Of a DNA stretch of 64,000 bases, positions 23,830 to 35,936 are shown in pieces (position 1 is the stretch's first letter; each line of letters begins with the position of its first letter). The position numbers were made by a program, and so were the translations under genes. The notes under the pieces are model-generated. The model did not search any database, was not told the origin of the DNA, and was given only the letters and a program-made list of their open reading frames with translations. The stretch comes from Kalmusia sp. IMI 367209 (taxonomy: Eukaryota > Ascomycota > Dothideomycetes > Pleosporales > Didymosphaeriaceae): contig JAPEUQ010000012.1 in NCBI GenBank assembly GCA_027946365.1, positions 992,001 through 1,056,000 of the forward strand, in the 5' to 3' direction.

Positions 23830-26800
23830 ATGTCTGCACATCCGCAAGGCGGCCACTATGATGATGGCTACGGCCATCAGGGCCAAGACGCGTACTATCA
23901 TGACGATCAGTACGGCCAGTACCACGACGACCAGCGTGGTGGCTACCAAGACCAGCAACAAGGTCACGGCGATGCTTACTATGATGAATCGTGCGTCTTC
24001 CCCTACAAGTGCCAAGGCATTGAACTAATTGAGCCGCAGAGCCTACTACGACGGCCAGCAAGGCGGCCACTATCAACAGAACGGCTATTATGACGACCGC
24101 GGTCAACAGGGCTATCAAGACGAGTATTACAACGATCAGTATTACGACCAGGGAGGGCACGGTCAGGAAGGCTATGGGTTCGTTTCATCCAGAGCATGCG
24201 ATTTGCCATCGACTAACGCCTGAACAGCGCGAGACCCCGCCGCCAGCACGATTCCGAGGAGGACTCCGAGACCTTCAGCGACTTCACGATGCGCTCCGAC
24301 ATGGCTCGCGCCACGGACATGGACTACTACGGCCGTGGCGACGAAAGGTACAACAGCTATGGCGAAGGCATGGGCCGTGGCTACCGCCCACCCTCGTCTC
24401 AAATCTCGTACGGCGGTAACCGCTCGTCTGGAGCTTCAACACCCATCTACGGCATGGACTACACCAACGCGCTTCCCGCCGGACAACGCTCAAGGGAACC
24501 CTACCCGGCATGGACTGCCGAAGCACAGATCCCTTGCTCCAAGGAAGAAATCGAGGATATCTTCCTGGAGTTGACATCCAAGTTTGGTTTCCAACGAGAC
24601 AGCATGAGGAACATGTACGATCACTTCATGACCCTGCTCGACTCGCGAGCATCCCGCATGTCGCCTAACCAGGCACTGCTCTCGCTGCACGCTGACTACA
24701 TTGGCGGTGAGAACGCCAACTACCGCCGGTGGTACTTTGCTGCCCATCTTGATCTCGATGATGCTGTCGGTTTCTCCAACATGAAGCTCGGCAAGGCGAG
24801 TCGGCGAACGCGGAAAGCCCCGGAAAGCAGCCAAGAAGGCAGCTTCTGAAAACCCTGGCAACGAGCAGGAGGTTCTGGACGCGTACGAAGGCGACAACAG
24901 CTTGGAAGCCGCAGAATATCGGTGGAAGACCCGGATGAACCGCATGTCGCAGCAAGACCGTGTACGACAGGTGGCTCTTTATCTGCTTTGCTGGGGCGAA
25001 GCCAACCAGGTCCGTTACATGCCTGAATGCTTGTGCTTCATCTTCAAGTGTGCCGACGACTGGCTCAACTCGCCTGCCGGCCAAGCGCAGACCGAGCCCG
25101 TGGAGGAATTCACTTACCTGAACAATGTCATTACTCCCCTCTACCAATTCTGCAGGGACCAAGGCTACGAGATTCAGGATGGCAAGTATGTCCGCCGGGA
25201 GCGCGATCACGCTGCCATCATCGGATACGACGACATCAATCAGTTATTCTGGTACCCAGAAGGGCTGGAGCGTATCGTGATGGAAGACAAATCCCGCCTC
25301 GTCGATCTACCACCGGCTGAGCGGTTTGCCAAGTTGAAGGATGTCCTTTGGAAAAAGGTCTTCTTCAAGACATACTACGAACGGCGATCGTGGTTTCACA
25401 TGATTGTGAACTTCAATCGTATTTGGGTCATCCACGTCGCGGCATTTTGGTTTTATACCGCCTACAACTCTAAACCTGTGTATACGAAAAAAATACGAAC
25501 AGCAGCTGGATAACCAACCTGAAGCGGCTGCAACGCTCTCTGCCGTGGGTCTTGGTGGTACTGTCGCCGCTCTCATCCAGGTCATCGCTACTCTTTGCGA
25601 ATGGGCTTATGTTCCTCGAAAGTGGGCAGGTGCTCAGCACTTGACCAAACGGCTGCTCTTCCTCATCCTCGTCCTGGTCATAAACGCCGCACCTGCCGTC
25701 TACATCTTTGTCATGGACAAGCAAACTGGTACGATTCCCAAGATTCTCGGAATCGTACAGTTCATCATCGCTCTGGTTACCTTCTTCTTCTTCTCCGTAA
25801 TGCCTCTGGGTGGCCTTTTCGGCAGCTACATGAAGCGCAACTCCCGCCAGTACGTTGCTAGCCAGACATTCACTGCCAGCTATCCTCGACTCAAGGGAAA
25901 CGACATGTGGATGTCTTACGGATTGTGGGTGATGGTCTTCGCGGCAAAGTTCTCTGAGTCCTACTTCTTCCTGACGCTCTCGCTCAAGGACCCCATTCGC
26001 ATCTTGTCTCACATGAAGAAACCCTCCTGCATTGGAGACGCAATCATTGGTGACATGCTGTGCAAGTACCAGCCCAGGATTCTTCTTGGTCTCATGTACT
26101 TCACCAGCTTGGTGTTGTTCTTCTTGGATACCTACCTGTGGTATATCATTCTGAACATGATCTTCTCGGTATCTCGCTCCTTCTATCTAGGTATCTCCAT
26201 CTGGACGCCCTGGAGAAACATCTTCTCCCGCCTTCCCGAAGCGTATCTACTCCAAGGTTTTGGCCACCACAGATATGGAGATCAAGTACAAGCCCAAGGT
26301 CCTCATCTCCCAGATCTGGAACGCTATCGTCATCTCCATGTATCGCGAGCATCTTTTAGCCATCGACCATGTCCAGAAACTGCTCTACCATCAAGTTCCT
26401 TCAGAGCAAGAGGGCAAGCGAACTCTCCGAGCCCCTACCTTCTTCGTTTCGCAAGAAGATCACTCTTTCAAGACGGAATTCTTCCCTGCCCAGAGTGAGG
26501 CCGAGCGCCGTATCTCGTTTTTCGCGCAGTCGTTGTCGACTCCCATTCCCGAGCCGTTGCCCGTCGACAACATGCCCACTTTCACCGTTATGATTCCTCA
26601 CTACAGCGAGAAGATTCTTCTGTCCCTTCGTGAGATCATTCGCGAGGACGAGCCTTACTCCCGGGTCACTCTCTTGGAATATCTCAAGCAACTCCACCCT
26701 CATGAGTGGGACTGCTTTGTTAAGGACACCAAGATTCTTGCCGACGAGACCTCGCAGTATAACGGAGAGAATGAGAAATCAGAGAAGGATACCGCCAAGA

Positions 26801-29749
26801 GCAAGATTGATGATCTTCCCTTCTACTGCATCGGTTTCAAATCTGCTGCGCCTGAATACACCCTGCGAACTCGTATCTGGGCTTCTCTCCGATCTCAAAC
26901 TCTGTACCGTACCATCTCTGGATTCATGAACTACAGCCGTGCGATTAAGCTTCTGTATCGTGTCGAGAATCCTGAAGTTGTGCAGATGTTCGGCGGCAAC
27001 TCCGACAAGCTGGAAAGGGAATTGGAACGCATGGCTAGGCGCAAGTACAAGATCTGTGTTTCCATGCAGCGTTACGCCAAGTTCTCCAAGGAGGAACGCG
27101 AAAACACCGAATTCTTGCTGCGAGCCTATCCTGATCTTCAGATTGCCTACCTAGACGAGGAGCCCCCGGCCAATGAAGGAGACGAACCTCGCATCTACTC
27201 TGCTCTTATCGATGGCCACTCCGAGATCATGGATAACGGCATGCGCCGACCCAAGTTCCGCGTTCAGCTCTCCGGTAACCCCATCCTCGGTGACGGAAAG
27301 TCCGACAACCAGAATCACTGCATTATCTTTTACCGTGGCGAGTACATCCAGTTGATTGATGCCAATCAGGACAACTATCTGGAAGAATGCCTCAAAATCC
27401 GTAGCGTACTTGCTGAGTTCGAAGAGATGACCACCGACAACGTATCCCCATACACCCCCGGCATTCCCAACCCCAACTTCAACCCTGTTGCCATTCTCGG
27501 AGCCCGTGAATACATTTTCTCTGAGAACATTGGTATTCTTGGTGATGTCGCTGCTGGCAAGGAACAGACATTCGGTACTATGTTTGCTCGTACTCTGGCT
27601 CAGATCGGTGGAAAACTGCATTACGGACATCCGGATTTCCTGAACGGTATCTTCATGACAACTCGTGGTGGTGTCTCCAAGGCTCAAAAGGGTCTCCATC
27701 TGAACGAGGATATCTACGCTGGTATGAATGCCCTCCTCCGTGGTGGAAGAATAAAGCACTGCGAGTACTACCAGTGTGGTAAGGGTCGTGATCTTGGTTT
27801 CGGATCTATCCTCAACTTCACAACCAAGATTGGAACTGGTATGGGCGAGCAGATGCTGTCTCGTGAGTACTACTACCTTGGTACCCAACTGCCTCTCGAC
27901 CGCTTCCTGTCCTTCTACTACGCTCATCCGGGTTTCCACATCAACAACTTGTTCATCATGTTGTCTGTCCAGTGCTTCATGTTTGTCCTGCTCCACCTTG
28001 GCGCTCTAAAGCACGAGACAATCATCTGCCGTTACAACAAGGACACTCCCATCACCGATCCTCAGTGGCCGAATGGTTGCGCGAACCTGGTTCCTGTCTA
28101 CGACTGGGTAGCTCGTTGCATTCTTTCCATCTTCATCGTCTTCTTCATCGCTTTCGTGCCTCTCGTCGTTCAAGAGCTGACAGAGCGTGGTTTCTGGCGA
28201 GCTGCTACCCGTCTGGGCAAGCACTTTTCCTCCATGTCTCCGCTCTTTGAGGTCTTCGTGTGCCAGATCTACGCAAACGCCCTCACAACCGATCTTTCTT
28301 TCGGTGGAGCTCGATACATTGGTACTGGCCGTGGCTTTGCGACTGCGCGCATCCCCTTTGGTATCCTCTACTCTAGATTTGCTGGTCCGTCGATGTACCT
28401 GGGCGCACGATCTTTGATGATGCTCCTCTTCGGCACGCTTACGGTCTGGGGCCCTTGGTTGATCTACTTCTGGGCATCCCTGTTGGCGATGTGTATCTGT
28501 CCTTTCGTCTTCAACCCTCATCAATTCTCTTGGGACGACTTCTTCATCGACTACCGCGAATACCTCCGCTGGCTCTCTCGAGGAAACACGCGGTCCCACA
28601 GTGCTTCCTGGATCGGTTTCTGCCGTCTGTCTCGTACACGTATCACTGGTTACAAGCGCAAGGCTCTCGGCGACCCATCTTCGAAGCTCTCTGGTGATGT
28701 TCCGCGCGCCCGGTTCGCTAACATCTTCATGGGTGAAATTGTCGGACCCCTGGTTTTAGTCGCCATCACTCTGATCCCTTACTTGTTCATCAATGCGCAG
28801 ACTGGTGTTTCATCAGATAACAACGATGGTGCCACTATCAAGAAGACAAGCTCTTTGATCCGCGTTGCTCTCGTCGCCTTCGGTCCCATCGCTGTCAATG
28901 CTGGTGTCCTAGCTGGGCTCTTTGCCATGGCTTGCTGTGCTGGTCCTCTATTGAGCATGTGCTGTAAGAAGTTTGGTGCCGTCCTGGCTGCCATTGCGCA
29001 CGCTGTCTCCGTCATCATGCTCTTCGCTTTCTTCGTAGTGATGATGTTCCTTGAGGGCTTCAACTTCACCAAGGCTTTGTTGGGTATGATCGCAGTCGTT
29101 GCTATTCAGCGATTCTTCTTCAAGCTTATCATCTCTCTTGCGCTCACGCGTGAGTTTAAGGCCGACACTGCCAACATCGCTTGGTGGACTGGAAAATGGT
29201 ACACTATGGGTTGGCACACGATCTCTCAACCCGGTCGTGAGTTCCTTTGCAAGATCACTGAGCTCGGCATGTTTGCTGCCGATTTCATCTTGGGCCACTT
29301 CATCCTCTTCATCATGCTCCCGCCCCTGCTGATCCCAATGGCCGACAAGGTCCACTCCGTTATGTTGTTCTGGCTACGCCCAAGGTATGTCTTACTCCTA
29401 ATACGCTGCATGACGTAAAGCTTACATTTCTAGTCGCCAAATTCGTCCTCCGATCTACTCATTGAAACAGACTAAGCTTCGAAGGAGAAGAGTGATCCGT
29501 TACGCCATCCTCTACTTCGTTCTGCTTGTCATCTTCATCGCGCTACTCGTTGGGCCAGTAGTCGCCGGCAAGTTCTTGAAATTTAACTTCGACATTCCTA
29601 TGGATCTTCTCCAACCCACAGGGCTGAACAACAACGACACCACGACAGAGGTTACGGGCACGTGTGTGAATGGCGCGTGCCCCGGCCCCGGTAGTGATGC
29701 CGAAGAGACGGGAAGCAGTAACAAGTTCCGTCGGTTCATGGCCTACTAA
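23830..29749 (+). CDS. FKS1: 1,3-beta-D-glucan synthase catalytic subunit (three frame breaks in this sequence)
   Basis: Exons 23830-23990, 24040-24177, 24228-29384 and 29434-29749 with introns of 49, 50 and 49 bp. The start is ATG in GCCACGATGTC. It is the plasma-membrane enzyme that makes beta-1,3-glucan from UDP-glucose and is activated by Rho1. The N-terminus is a Tyr/Gln/Gly-rich tail; then come the FKS1 N-terminal domain ([18 protein letters not shown]), a first membrane block, the large cytoplasmic glucan-synthase domain ([30 protein letters not shown]) and a second membrane block. As written, the frame breaks at three places, each one base too many: CCCC at 24818-24821, A7 at 25487-25493 and CCC at 26235-26237. 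Removing one base at each leaves a phase-consistent 1922-residue protein of normal family length with conserved sequence across every break. Echinocandin hot spot 1 reads FLTLSLKDP. It is probably the organism's essential enzyme, with errors in the assembly; a real pseudogene is the alternative. Confidence 0.93.
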
Positions 29750-30410
29750 AAAGTTTGGAAGTTGATTTGGTTTCGTTCCTGACCTTGCATTGTACAACAT
29801 GGCGCAAGCATGACCGCATGGAGACGGGTGTCTCATAATGATTGTAATATTCGGGCTGTTGATCGGTGCAAGCATCTCTTTTGTTTTCTGGGTGTCGGAA
29901 TGGTTTTAGATGCTCTGCTGGCCCGTCTCTTTTTACTTCGTCCGCCTATGGAGCGGCTGCACATACACTACGACACAATGGTTAGGTTGATGGATTTGGT
30001 CGGCGAACATGTTAGATAAGCGTTTGCATTGAATTAAATACACGGATCTTAGTGTAAAATCGGTTCCCCGTTCGTCTTGTGATTGCATTGGCCTTCGCAT
30101 GGTAAGGGATTGGAGCTGAAGCACAACCCAAATTCCGTGCAGCTCAGTATAATCGTTCACCACGAGATGACACCTAGGGAGATATGTAAGCTGACAATGA
30201 TATACGTGCGTGTGATGCGGTGTCAATCGAGGTTGGTATCGAGTGACCTCCGATTAAGCCCTGGAGGCGAGCCATGAGGTGTTAGATTGCTGAGGCACGT
30301 GCGTCCGCGGTCGCGTTCCTTCTCTTCCGACGCACTCCGCAACCGCGACCCCCAGGACCACTATTTTCTGTAGACACCTTCTTAACAACCACTTGCTGTC
30401 GCCCCCAATC
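29750..30410. other. Intergenic region between FKS1 and LCB1
   Basis: 661 bp holding the FKS1 3' untranslated region and the LCB1 promoter (both rightward). Only short overlapping frames; no domain or clear element seen. Confidence 0.45.
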
Positions 30411-32152
30411 ATGGACCTCCAAGAAACACAGAACACGCTGGTGCGTGTCTTCAACGACGCAAACGCCCAGTTTCACAAAATGCCCGGCTCGGCCATTATA
30501 TTGCGGTACATCAAGTCGAGTTACCAGGACGACCCTGTGCGCAGCGCAATTGAGCTGTTCCTGTTCCTATTCGCCGTGCGGTATATGTTGAGTCCGAGCT
30601 ACAGTACTCAGAAGAAGGTCAAGCTGACCGAGGAGGTGCGTTTGCCATTTCAGGAATGGAAACTTGGAAAGGGGCGCTGACGACGAAGCAGGAAATCGAT
30701 GAATTGGTAGACGAATGGACACCTGAGCCGTTGGTGGCTGCGACAATGCCGGCTGACGAGTTGGAAAACGAGAAACGCCCGATTCTCGTCGGGTAGGGAA
30801 TCTGAGAAGTAGAGATTGGAACGGTGATGCTGATGCGCGCGCAGTCCTACCGGACCCAAATCGAAACTCTCGAACGGCCGTACCGTGACAAACCTCGCTT
30901 CCTACAACTTCTACAACTTCGTCGGCAATGAGACACTGAAAGAGAAGGCCATCCAGACCCTGCGTACATACGGCGTAGGCCCATGCGGTCCGCCTGGCTT
31001 TTACGGCACGCAAGATGTGCACATGAAGACAGAGGCGGACGTTGCAGCACACCTAGGCGTACCTGCCTGTATTATATACGCGCAATCCTTCTCGACAATC
31101 TCTAGCGTCATTCCATCGTTTTGCAAGCGCGGGGATATCATTGTTGCAGACAAGGCGGTCAACTTCTCAGTACGCAAGGGCATCCAGATCAGCAGGAGCA
31201 CGGTACGGTGGTATGAGCATAACGACATGGAGGATTTAGAAAGGGTACTGCAGAAGGTCACCAAAGAGCAGGCAAAGAAGCCACTCACAAGAAGGTTCAT
31301 TATTACGGAGGGCATGTTTGAGAACATTGGCGATGTGTCGGATCTTCCCAAGCTTGTTAGTCTTACACAACTGGTACTTCGCGGGCGAACTCTAACAGTA
31401 AATGCAGGTTGAGCTCAAGCATCGCTATAAATTCCGACTGATCTTGGACGAGACCTGGTCCTACGGCGTTCTCGGTAGAAGTGGCCGCGGTCTCACGGAA
31501 GCACAAAACGTGGACGCCAGAGAGATTGACATGATCATCGGCAATCTCTCAGGACCCTTATGTGCAGCGGGAGGGTTCTGCGCTGGAACCGAAGAGGTGG
31601 TGGAGCACCAGCGCATCTCGTCCGCATCCTATACGTACTCCGCTGCCCTTCCTGCCCTCCTCTCGACGACTGCCAGTGAGACGATAGCTATGCTCCAGGA
31701 ACAACCAGAGATACTCTCTGGCCTGCGGGACAACATCAAGGCTATGCGAGCACAACTAGATCCCAGAAGCGACTGGGTCAAATGCACCAGTGCCGTGGAC
31801 AATCCAATCTTGATACTAGTGCTTAAGCCTGAGGTTGTTGCTTCTAAGAACTGGACCACGCAGGATCAGACTCAATTGTTGCAGGACGCGGTAGATGAGG
31901 TATGTTACACTGGGTCTATCCTATTCTATCGAGCGACACGTTGACGAAAAACAGTGTCTTGCCAATGGCGTCCTCGTCACCAGACTGAAAGCCTACCCTC
32001 TCGGTCTAGGAGTGAACCCGCGAGATGAGGGATGGCAACCTACGCCCGCTATCAAGGTCTGTGTCACCTCTGGTTTGACGAAGAAAGAGACAGAAAAGGC
32101 GGGCATTACCATCCGTCATGCGATCACAAAGATTGTGAAGAGCAGGAAATAA
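30411..32152 (+). CDS. LCB1: Serine palmitoyltransferase subunit 1
   Basis: Five exons: 30411-30635, 30692-30792, 30845-31355, 31408-31899 and 31955-32152; introns 52-56 bp; 508 residues, the usual length. Start ATG 30411 (MDLQETQNT). With Lcb2 this ER-membrane protein condenses serine and palmitoyl-CoA, the first step of sphingolipid synthesis. A membrane helix lies near residues 45-65 (ELFLFLFAVRYML). The aminotransferase class I/II fold shows in YNFYNFVGN, GVGPCGPPGFYGT, LILDETWSYGVLG and SGPLCAAGGFC. The cysteine in GVGPCGP corresponds to the human SPTLC1 residue altered in hereditary neuropathy. As expected for this subunit, the PLP-binding lysine is absent: SGPL stands where Lcb2 has its lysine. 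All splice phases agree and no frame break is present. Confidence 0.95.
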
Positions 32153-32939
32153 AAAGTGCTTGGATTGCTGTCATGGCGTACGAACTGTAAAGGAATTGCA
32201 TGGGCGGCGTTCACTCTGTAGCGGAATCACCGGAAGTGTGGCAAGGTGTCCATCCTATCTATTTAATGCTCCTTCTGTATAGAAGCGTGAGTGCGTGTAC
32301 CCGTTGTAGAGGCTCCCCGGGGTAATAATGCGTAATTCGATCATCACAAACCAGTTGTTGCGGCCCAAATGTTTTCAATTCGAATAGGCGAGCACGTGTT
32401 GCGACCGTAATTGCATCGTCATGTTCATTGCAGGGGGCCCTGTTCTTAGGGTTGATGTGGTTGTCCCAGCCCCTTCCCAGCCATCGCCACGGTATCCCTC
32501 GGCCGGGCGCAGAACACCCGCCAACCCAACACCAGGAGCCGCGTTTCCTTACGACTTCCACGACGCCTACGACTGGCCATCCTCTTATTCCTCCTCTTCA
32601 ATCGCGTGCGATCCGTCCTACGACTGCCCCGCGACAGCATCCCGCACACGTCACTTCCATTCGTTTAGACCTCGAGTTACACCGGCCTACCCGCATTGCG
32701 ACCCGCCTTGGAAGCCACCAGCTTCACGCACGCTTTCTCTTGCAAGAATCATTCACGGCAAGGGCATAAAGGGCATATTGTAGATAGCTCGCGCAGCAAA
32801 GAGTAGGAAATTCGAGTAGTGTCACCCCGCATCGCGCGCGAAGCAGACGAAGGCCACCGCAAAAGCTCCGGGAGCTGTGATCCACCTGCCCACTCCCGGT
32901 ACACCTACTCGAAGGACAAGTCGAGTCGCAAAAGCCGCA
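32153..32939. promoter_or_regulatory. Intergenic region and leader upstream of a membrane protein gene
   Basis: 787 bp between LCB1 and the next rightward gene. The part from about 32560 to 32660 is CT-rich. Frames of 85-120 codons overlap in three phases without domains; I read them as chance. Confidence 0.45.
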
Positions 32940-33630
32940 ATGGCGCGCACAGTCGTAGGGTCCGCAGTCGTGGTACGCGAAAAGTACTTCTGGCCCGATG
33001 CACAGCTCAACTTCTGGACAATCGTCATGCTCGCAACGGCAGGCACCATACTCGGCGTCTTCGCAGAGTTCCTCGTCATACAGAATCGTATGCGGCAGAA
33101 TGTTCCCTGGTATGCTCTACCCCCATCCTACCTCGATTCTCCCTTGTCTCCCGCCGCATCTTGCTAACAGATTGGGTGTTTAACAGGATCATCCCATACG
33201 GCGTAACCGTCGGCGCGCTCACCGTGTTCTGGATCCTCGTCATGTTGATATTGATTGCGCAGCGGCGGCTGCTGCCCGGCGTAGTGATGCTGTTCAGCTT
33301 CATCCTGCTTGTCCTCTTCATCGCCGGCATAATCGGGACGGCGCTGAATCTCTTCGCGGGCCCGAACATCAGCGGACAGTGCAACACGTACGTCAACAAC
33401 GTATCACAGTACGGGTCCAGCATAGAAACGCTCGCGTGGCTGCAGCAGAACAATATTTGTGAGTCCTCTCTCTCCACAACATCGACAAGAAAAAAACGCC
33501 TAGGATTGGGCTAACCATGTGTACAGGTCAGTGCTGGAATGCGGCATTCGCTTTCTGGATCATCGGAACGGTGTTCCTCGTCTGGATTATGGTCATCGCT
33601 GGCCAAGTCAACCAGAACCAGTACGGTTAG
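32940..33630 (+). CDS. Four-helix membrane protein, conserved-looking, function unknown (MARVEL-like)
   Basis: Three exons, 32940-33109, 33187-33458 and 33527-33630, with introns of 77 and 68 bp; phases agree and give 181 residues. The start is ATG 32940 (MARTVVGSAV); an open upstream extension has no ATG. Four hydrophobic helices are evident: about 23-44 (FWTIVMLATAGTILGVFAEFLV), 57-82 (IPYGVTVGALTVFWILVMLILI), 87-112 (LLPGVVMLFSFILLVLFIA) and 151-172 (AAFAFWIIGTVFLVWIMVIAG). A cysteine-containing loop (QCNTYVNNVSQYG, NNICQCWNAAF) separates helices 3 and 4. Both ends are short and polar. Topology and size resemble fungal MARVEL-domain proteins, but I see no decisive motif. Function is unknown. 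Confidence 0.8.
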
Positions 33631-35936
33631 ACGCTGTATAGGTCCTTCTACGGCCGGGCGGAACGGGAGTGTAGTTTATTCTTTGAATGTAAGTTTTGAT
33701 GCCAACACGAGGAAAAGGGCGAAGTGGGTTGGCCACGCAGCACTATGGGCGTTTCACGCGGCGTTTTGTGGGATTTACGAGATACCGATGCATGTATGGG
33801 TGTTTGTTTGTTTTTTTGGTGCTATATAGGGATGAGATGGAAGCATCAAGATATCATGTAGGGAGATTTCGGGCAGGTCTGGATGCGACAGGATGGAGCG
33901 ATGTCATGGGAATAGCGGGAAAAGGGGATGCCACGCATGTTGGAGTGTCGTCCAAGCAACATGCACCGTGAAAATGGCCCGTCCAAGTTTATAGCCATAG
34001 CTGGTTCACATCACAGCAATAAAATGTTAATAGTTACTTCACCGTTCCAACGGGGTTATCTTGATCTACCATTTCTACAATACCAACACAAATGCTGATG
34101 AAAGCTAGACACTTTGGATCAACGAACGTGCACGAGATGGACCTGACATGTGAATCACGTTACTTTATCAAACGCAGCCTTCCCGTCACAATTACCCGCC
34201 TTCTCTGCGGTCCTATGCCCCCGAGCCAACCCCAGCCCCATTTAATCTCCGCTATCAAAACATTCGATGGCCGAGGGACGCGCATGCGATTTTCGCCCGC
34301 TGCCATGGCAATGCACACGCAAAGCAAGTTTCTCGATTTGCCAGCGGGGACAGGGGCGCCACCGCAAGACGGCCGCGGCGTTTTCTCTCTCCCAAGCGAA
34401 GTGAGACTTTCATGCGCGAGCAAGCGCGGGATGTTTCTCGTTTCTGCGCTGGACGGATGCGTATCCTGGGTGATATTGACGAGAAACAACTATTCCAGGT
34501 CGAATGAGGACACACTTTTCGAACATGTCCCTGAAGGCGTGCACTGCTCGCACGACACTCGATCCCGTGTTTGCCAACCATCTCGATCCGCCCCCAAAGC
34601 TCCGCACCGCCACAGCAAGCGTGCCAAGCTTTCCAGATACGATACGCTTACCAACCAGCTAATATTTCGCCCCAATGCAGCTAAGCGCCGTGCCGGGATC
34701 CCCACTCACGAACCTGACACGCTCCCTCGCGTCAAGCGCGTCGCCGGCCGAGGACGCAAAAAAAGAGGGGTCTACGGCGCACATCCATTCGCTGCGTGTC
34801 GTCATGCAAGGCCCATCTCAGCCCAGCCACCTCGTGCCTTATGACTCCTACTTGCGTCGGGGGGACAATCTATTTATTTTGTATGGAGATGGGAAGCCGA
34901 CTGGCCGTCGAATAGCTCGAAGGGGGACAAAGGAGGAGTAAGCGTACGGGAGGCGGGGACGGTCCGAAGCGGGAAAGCACCTCCGCTCCTTCAGAGATGA
35001 AAGAATGCATGCTGCGATGTGAATATAGTAATTCCACCCCACGAGCTCGTGTGCCTTGCCGTGGAGATCGTGTTCGCATTTTGCGTGCGCATCGCATGCT
35101 GCGTGCGTGCTTGCAGGTTCGCATTCTATTCCAAGTCCACCAGTAGGCAACACCGAGCCTGCATAGGCGATCTCCTGTCGTGGCGGCGACACAACGATTC
35201 GCTCTCAGCGCTTCCCTCGTAGACAAGCCCTGCGCGCCTATCCACATTCCAGTTCACTGCATAGAACAGGGTTTTCCCAGTCGTAATCGAAGATAAGGTC
35301 AAGCTAATGATATTCAAACTGCCTGCTCTCGCATGGCGCTTTAACGCAACCGCAGCCCACAAACGGCCATGTGTAGAAACGCTAATTGACCGGTGACTAC
35401 ACCAACTCTAGCCGTCCATGGCTGTGGAAGCACGGTACCGGATGGACAAACAAAAGGAACATGGTAGAGTACACTGGATGAACTGATACATAAGACGAGG
35501 GGTATGCAAGGAACAAGGTAGTACAGAGCGCTTGCTGTGTCGCTAGCTCGGTTGTGCCGCCGGGTTAAGACATCGCTGAAAGTGTAGGAAAGGAGCGGAT
35601 TTACCGCCCATGATATCTGTCCGACCGCTATTGTAATTCTCGGACTGCTGTGTAATGTTGTGTGACGTCTCTGCCGTCGAGACTGTGGCGACTTGAGGGG
35701 CTACCGGTGCGGAAACCTTCTCTTACGTCGCTGCGTATGAACAAAACAGATTCCGTAAAAACGCCTTGCTTTTGGTAAGGACAGTATGTAAGCTAGATCC
35801 GTCGGCATTTGCATATCCAACAACACTTTTGTGTGTATACATGGATGTGTATCCAGTGTCGTTGCGCGGTCATTAATCGTTCCCTCAAAGTAATGAGAGG
35901 GAGTAGTCGTAGTTAGTATTCTGGTGAAGATCATCT
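33631..35936. other. Large convergent gap, no supported gene
   Basis: 2.3 kb between the 3' ends of the membrane-protein gene (+) and the Whi5-like gene (-). It contains one plus-strand open frame of 250 codons (34092-34844) and several overlapping frames on both strands. The long frame is Arg/Pro/His/Ser-rich and shows no domain, signal or splice pattern, so I do not call it a gene. A non-coding RNA cannot be excluded. Confidence 0.45.

Noticed and set aside
23642..24160. 172-codon minus-strand frame rich in Val/Leu/Ile
   Set aside because: It is the antisense shadow of the Tyr/Asp/Gln-rich FKS1 N-terminus.
24818..26238. Programmed +1 ribosomal frameshifting in FKS1
   Set aside because: Three events in one gene, no known slippery signals, and similar breaks in unrelated genes make sequence error far more likely.
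27151..27996. 281-codon minus-strand frame
   Set aside because: Lies wholly inside the FKS1 catalytic domain on the opposite strand.
34092..34844. 250-codon frame considered as a gene
   Set aside because: No domain, no intron and odd amino-acid use; listed only as a finding.
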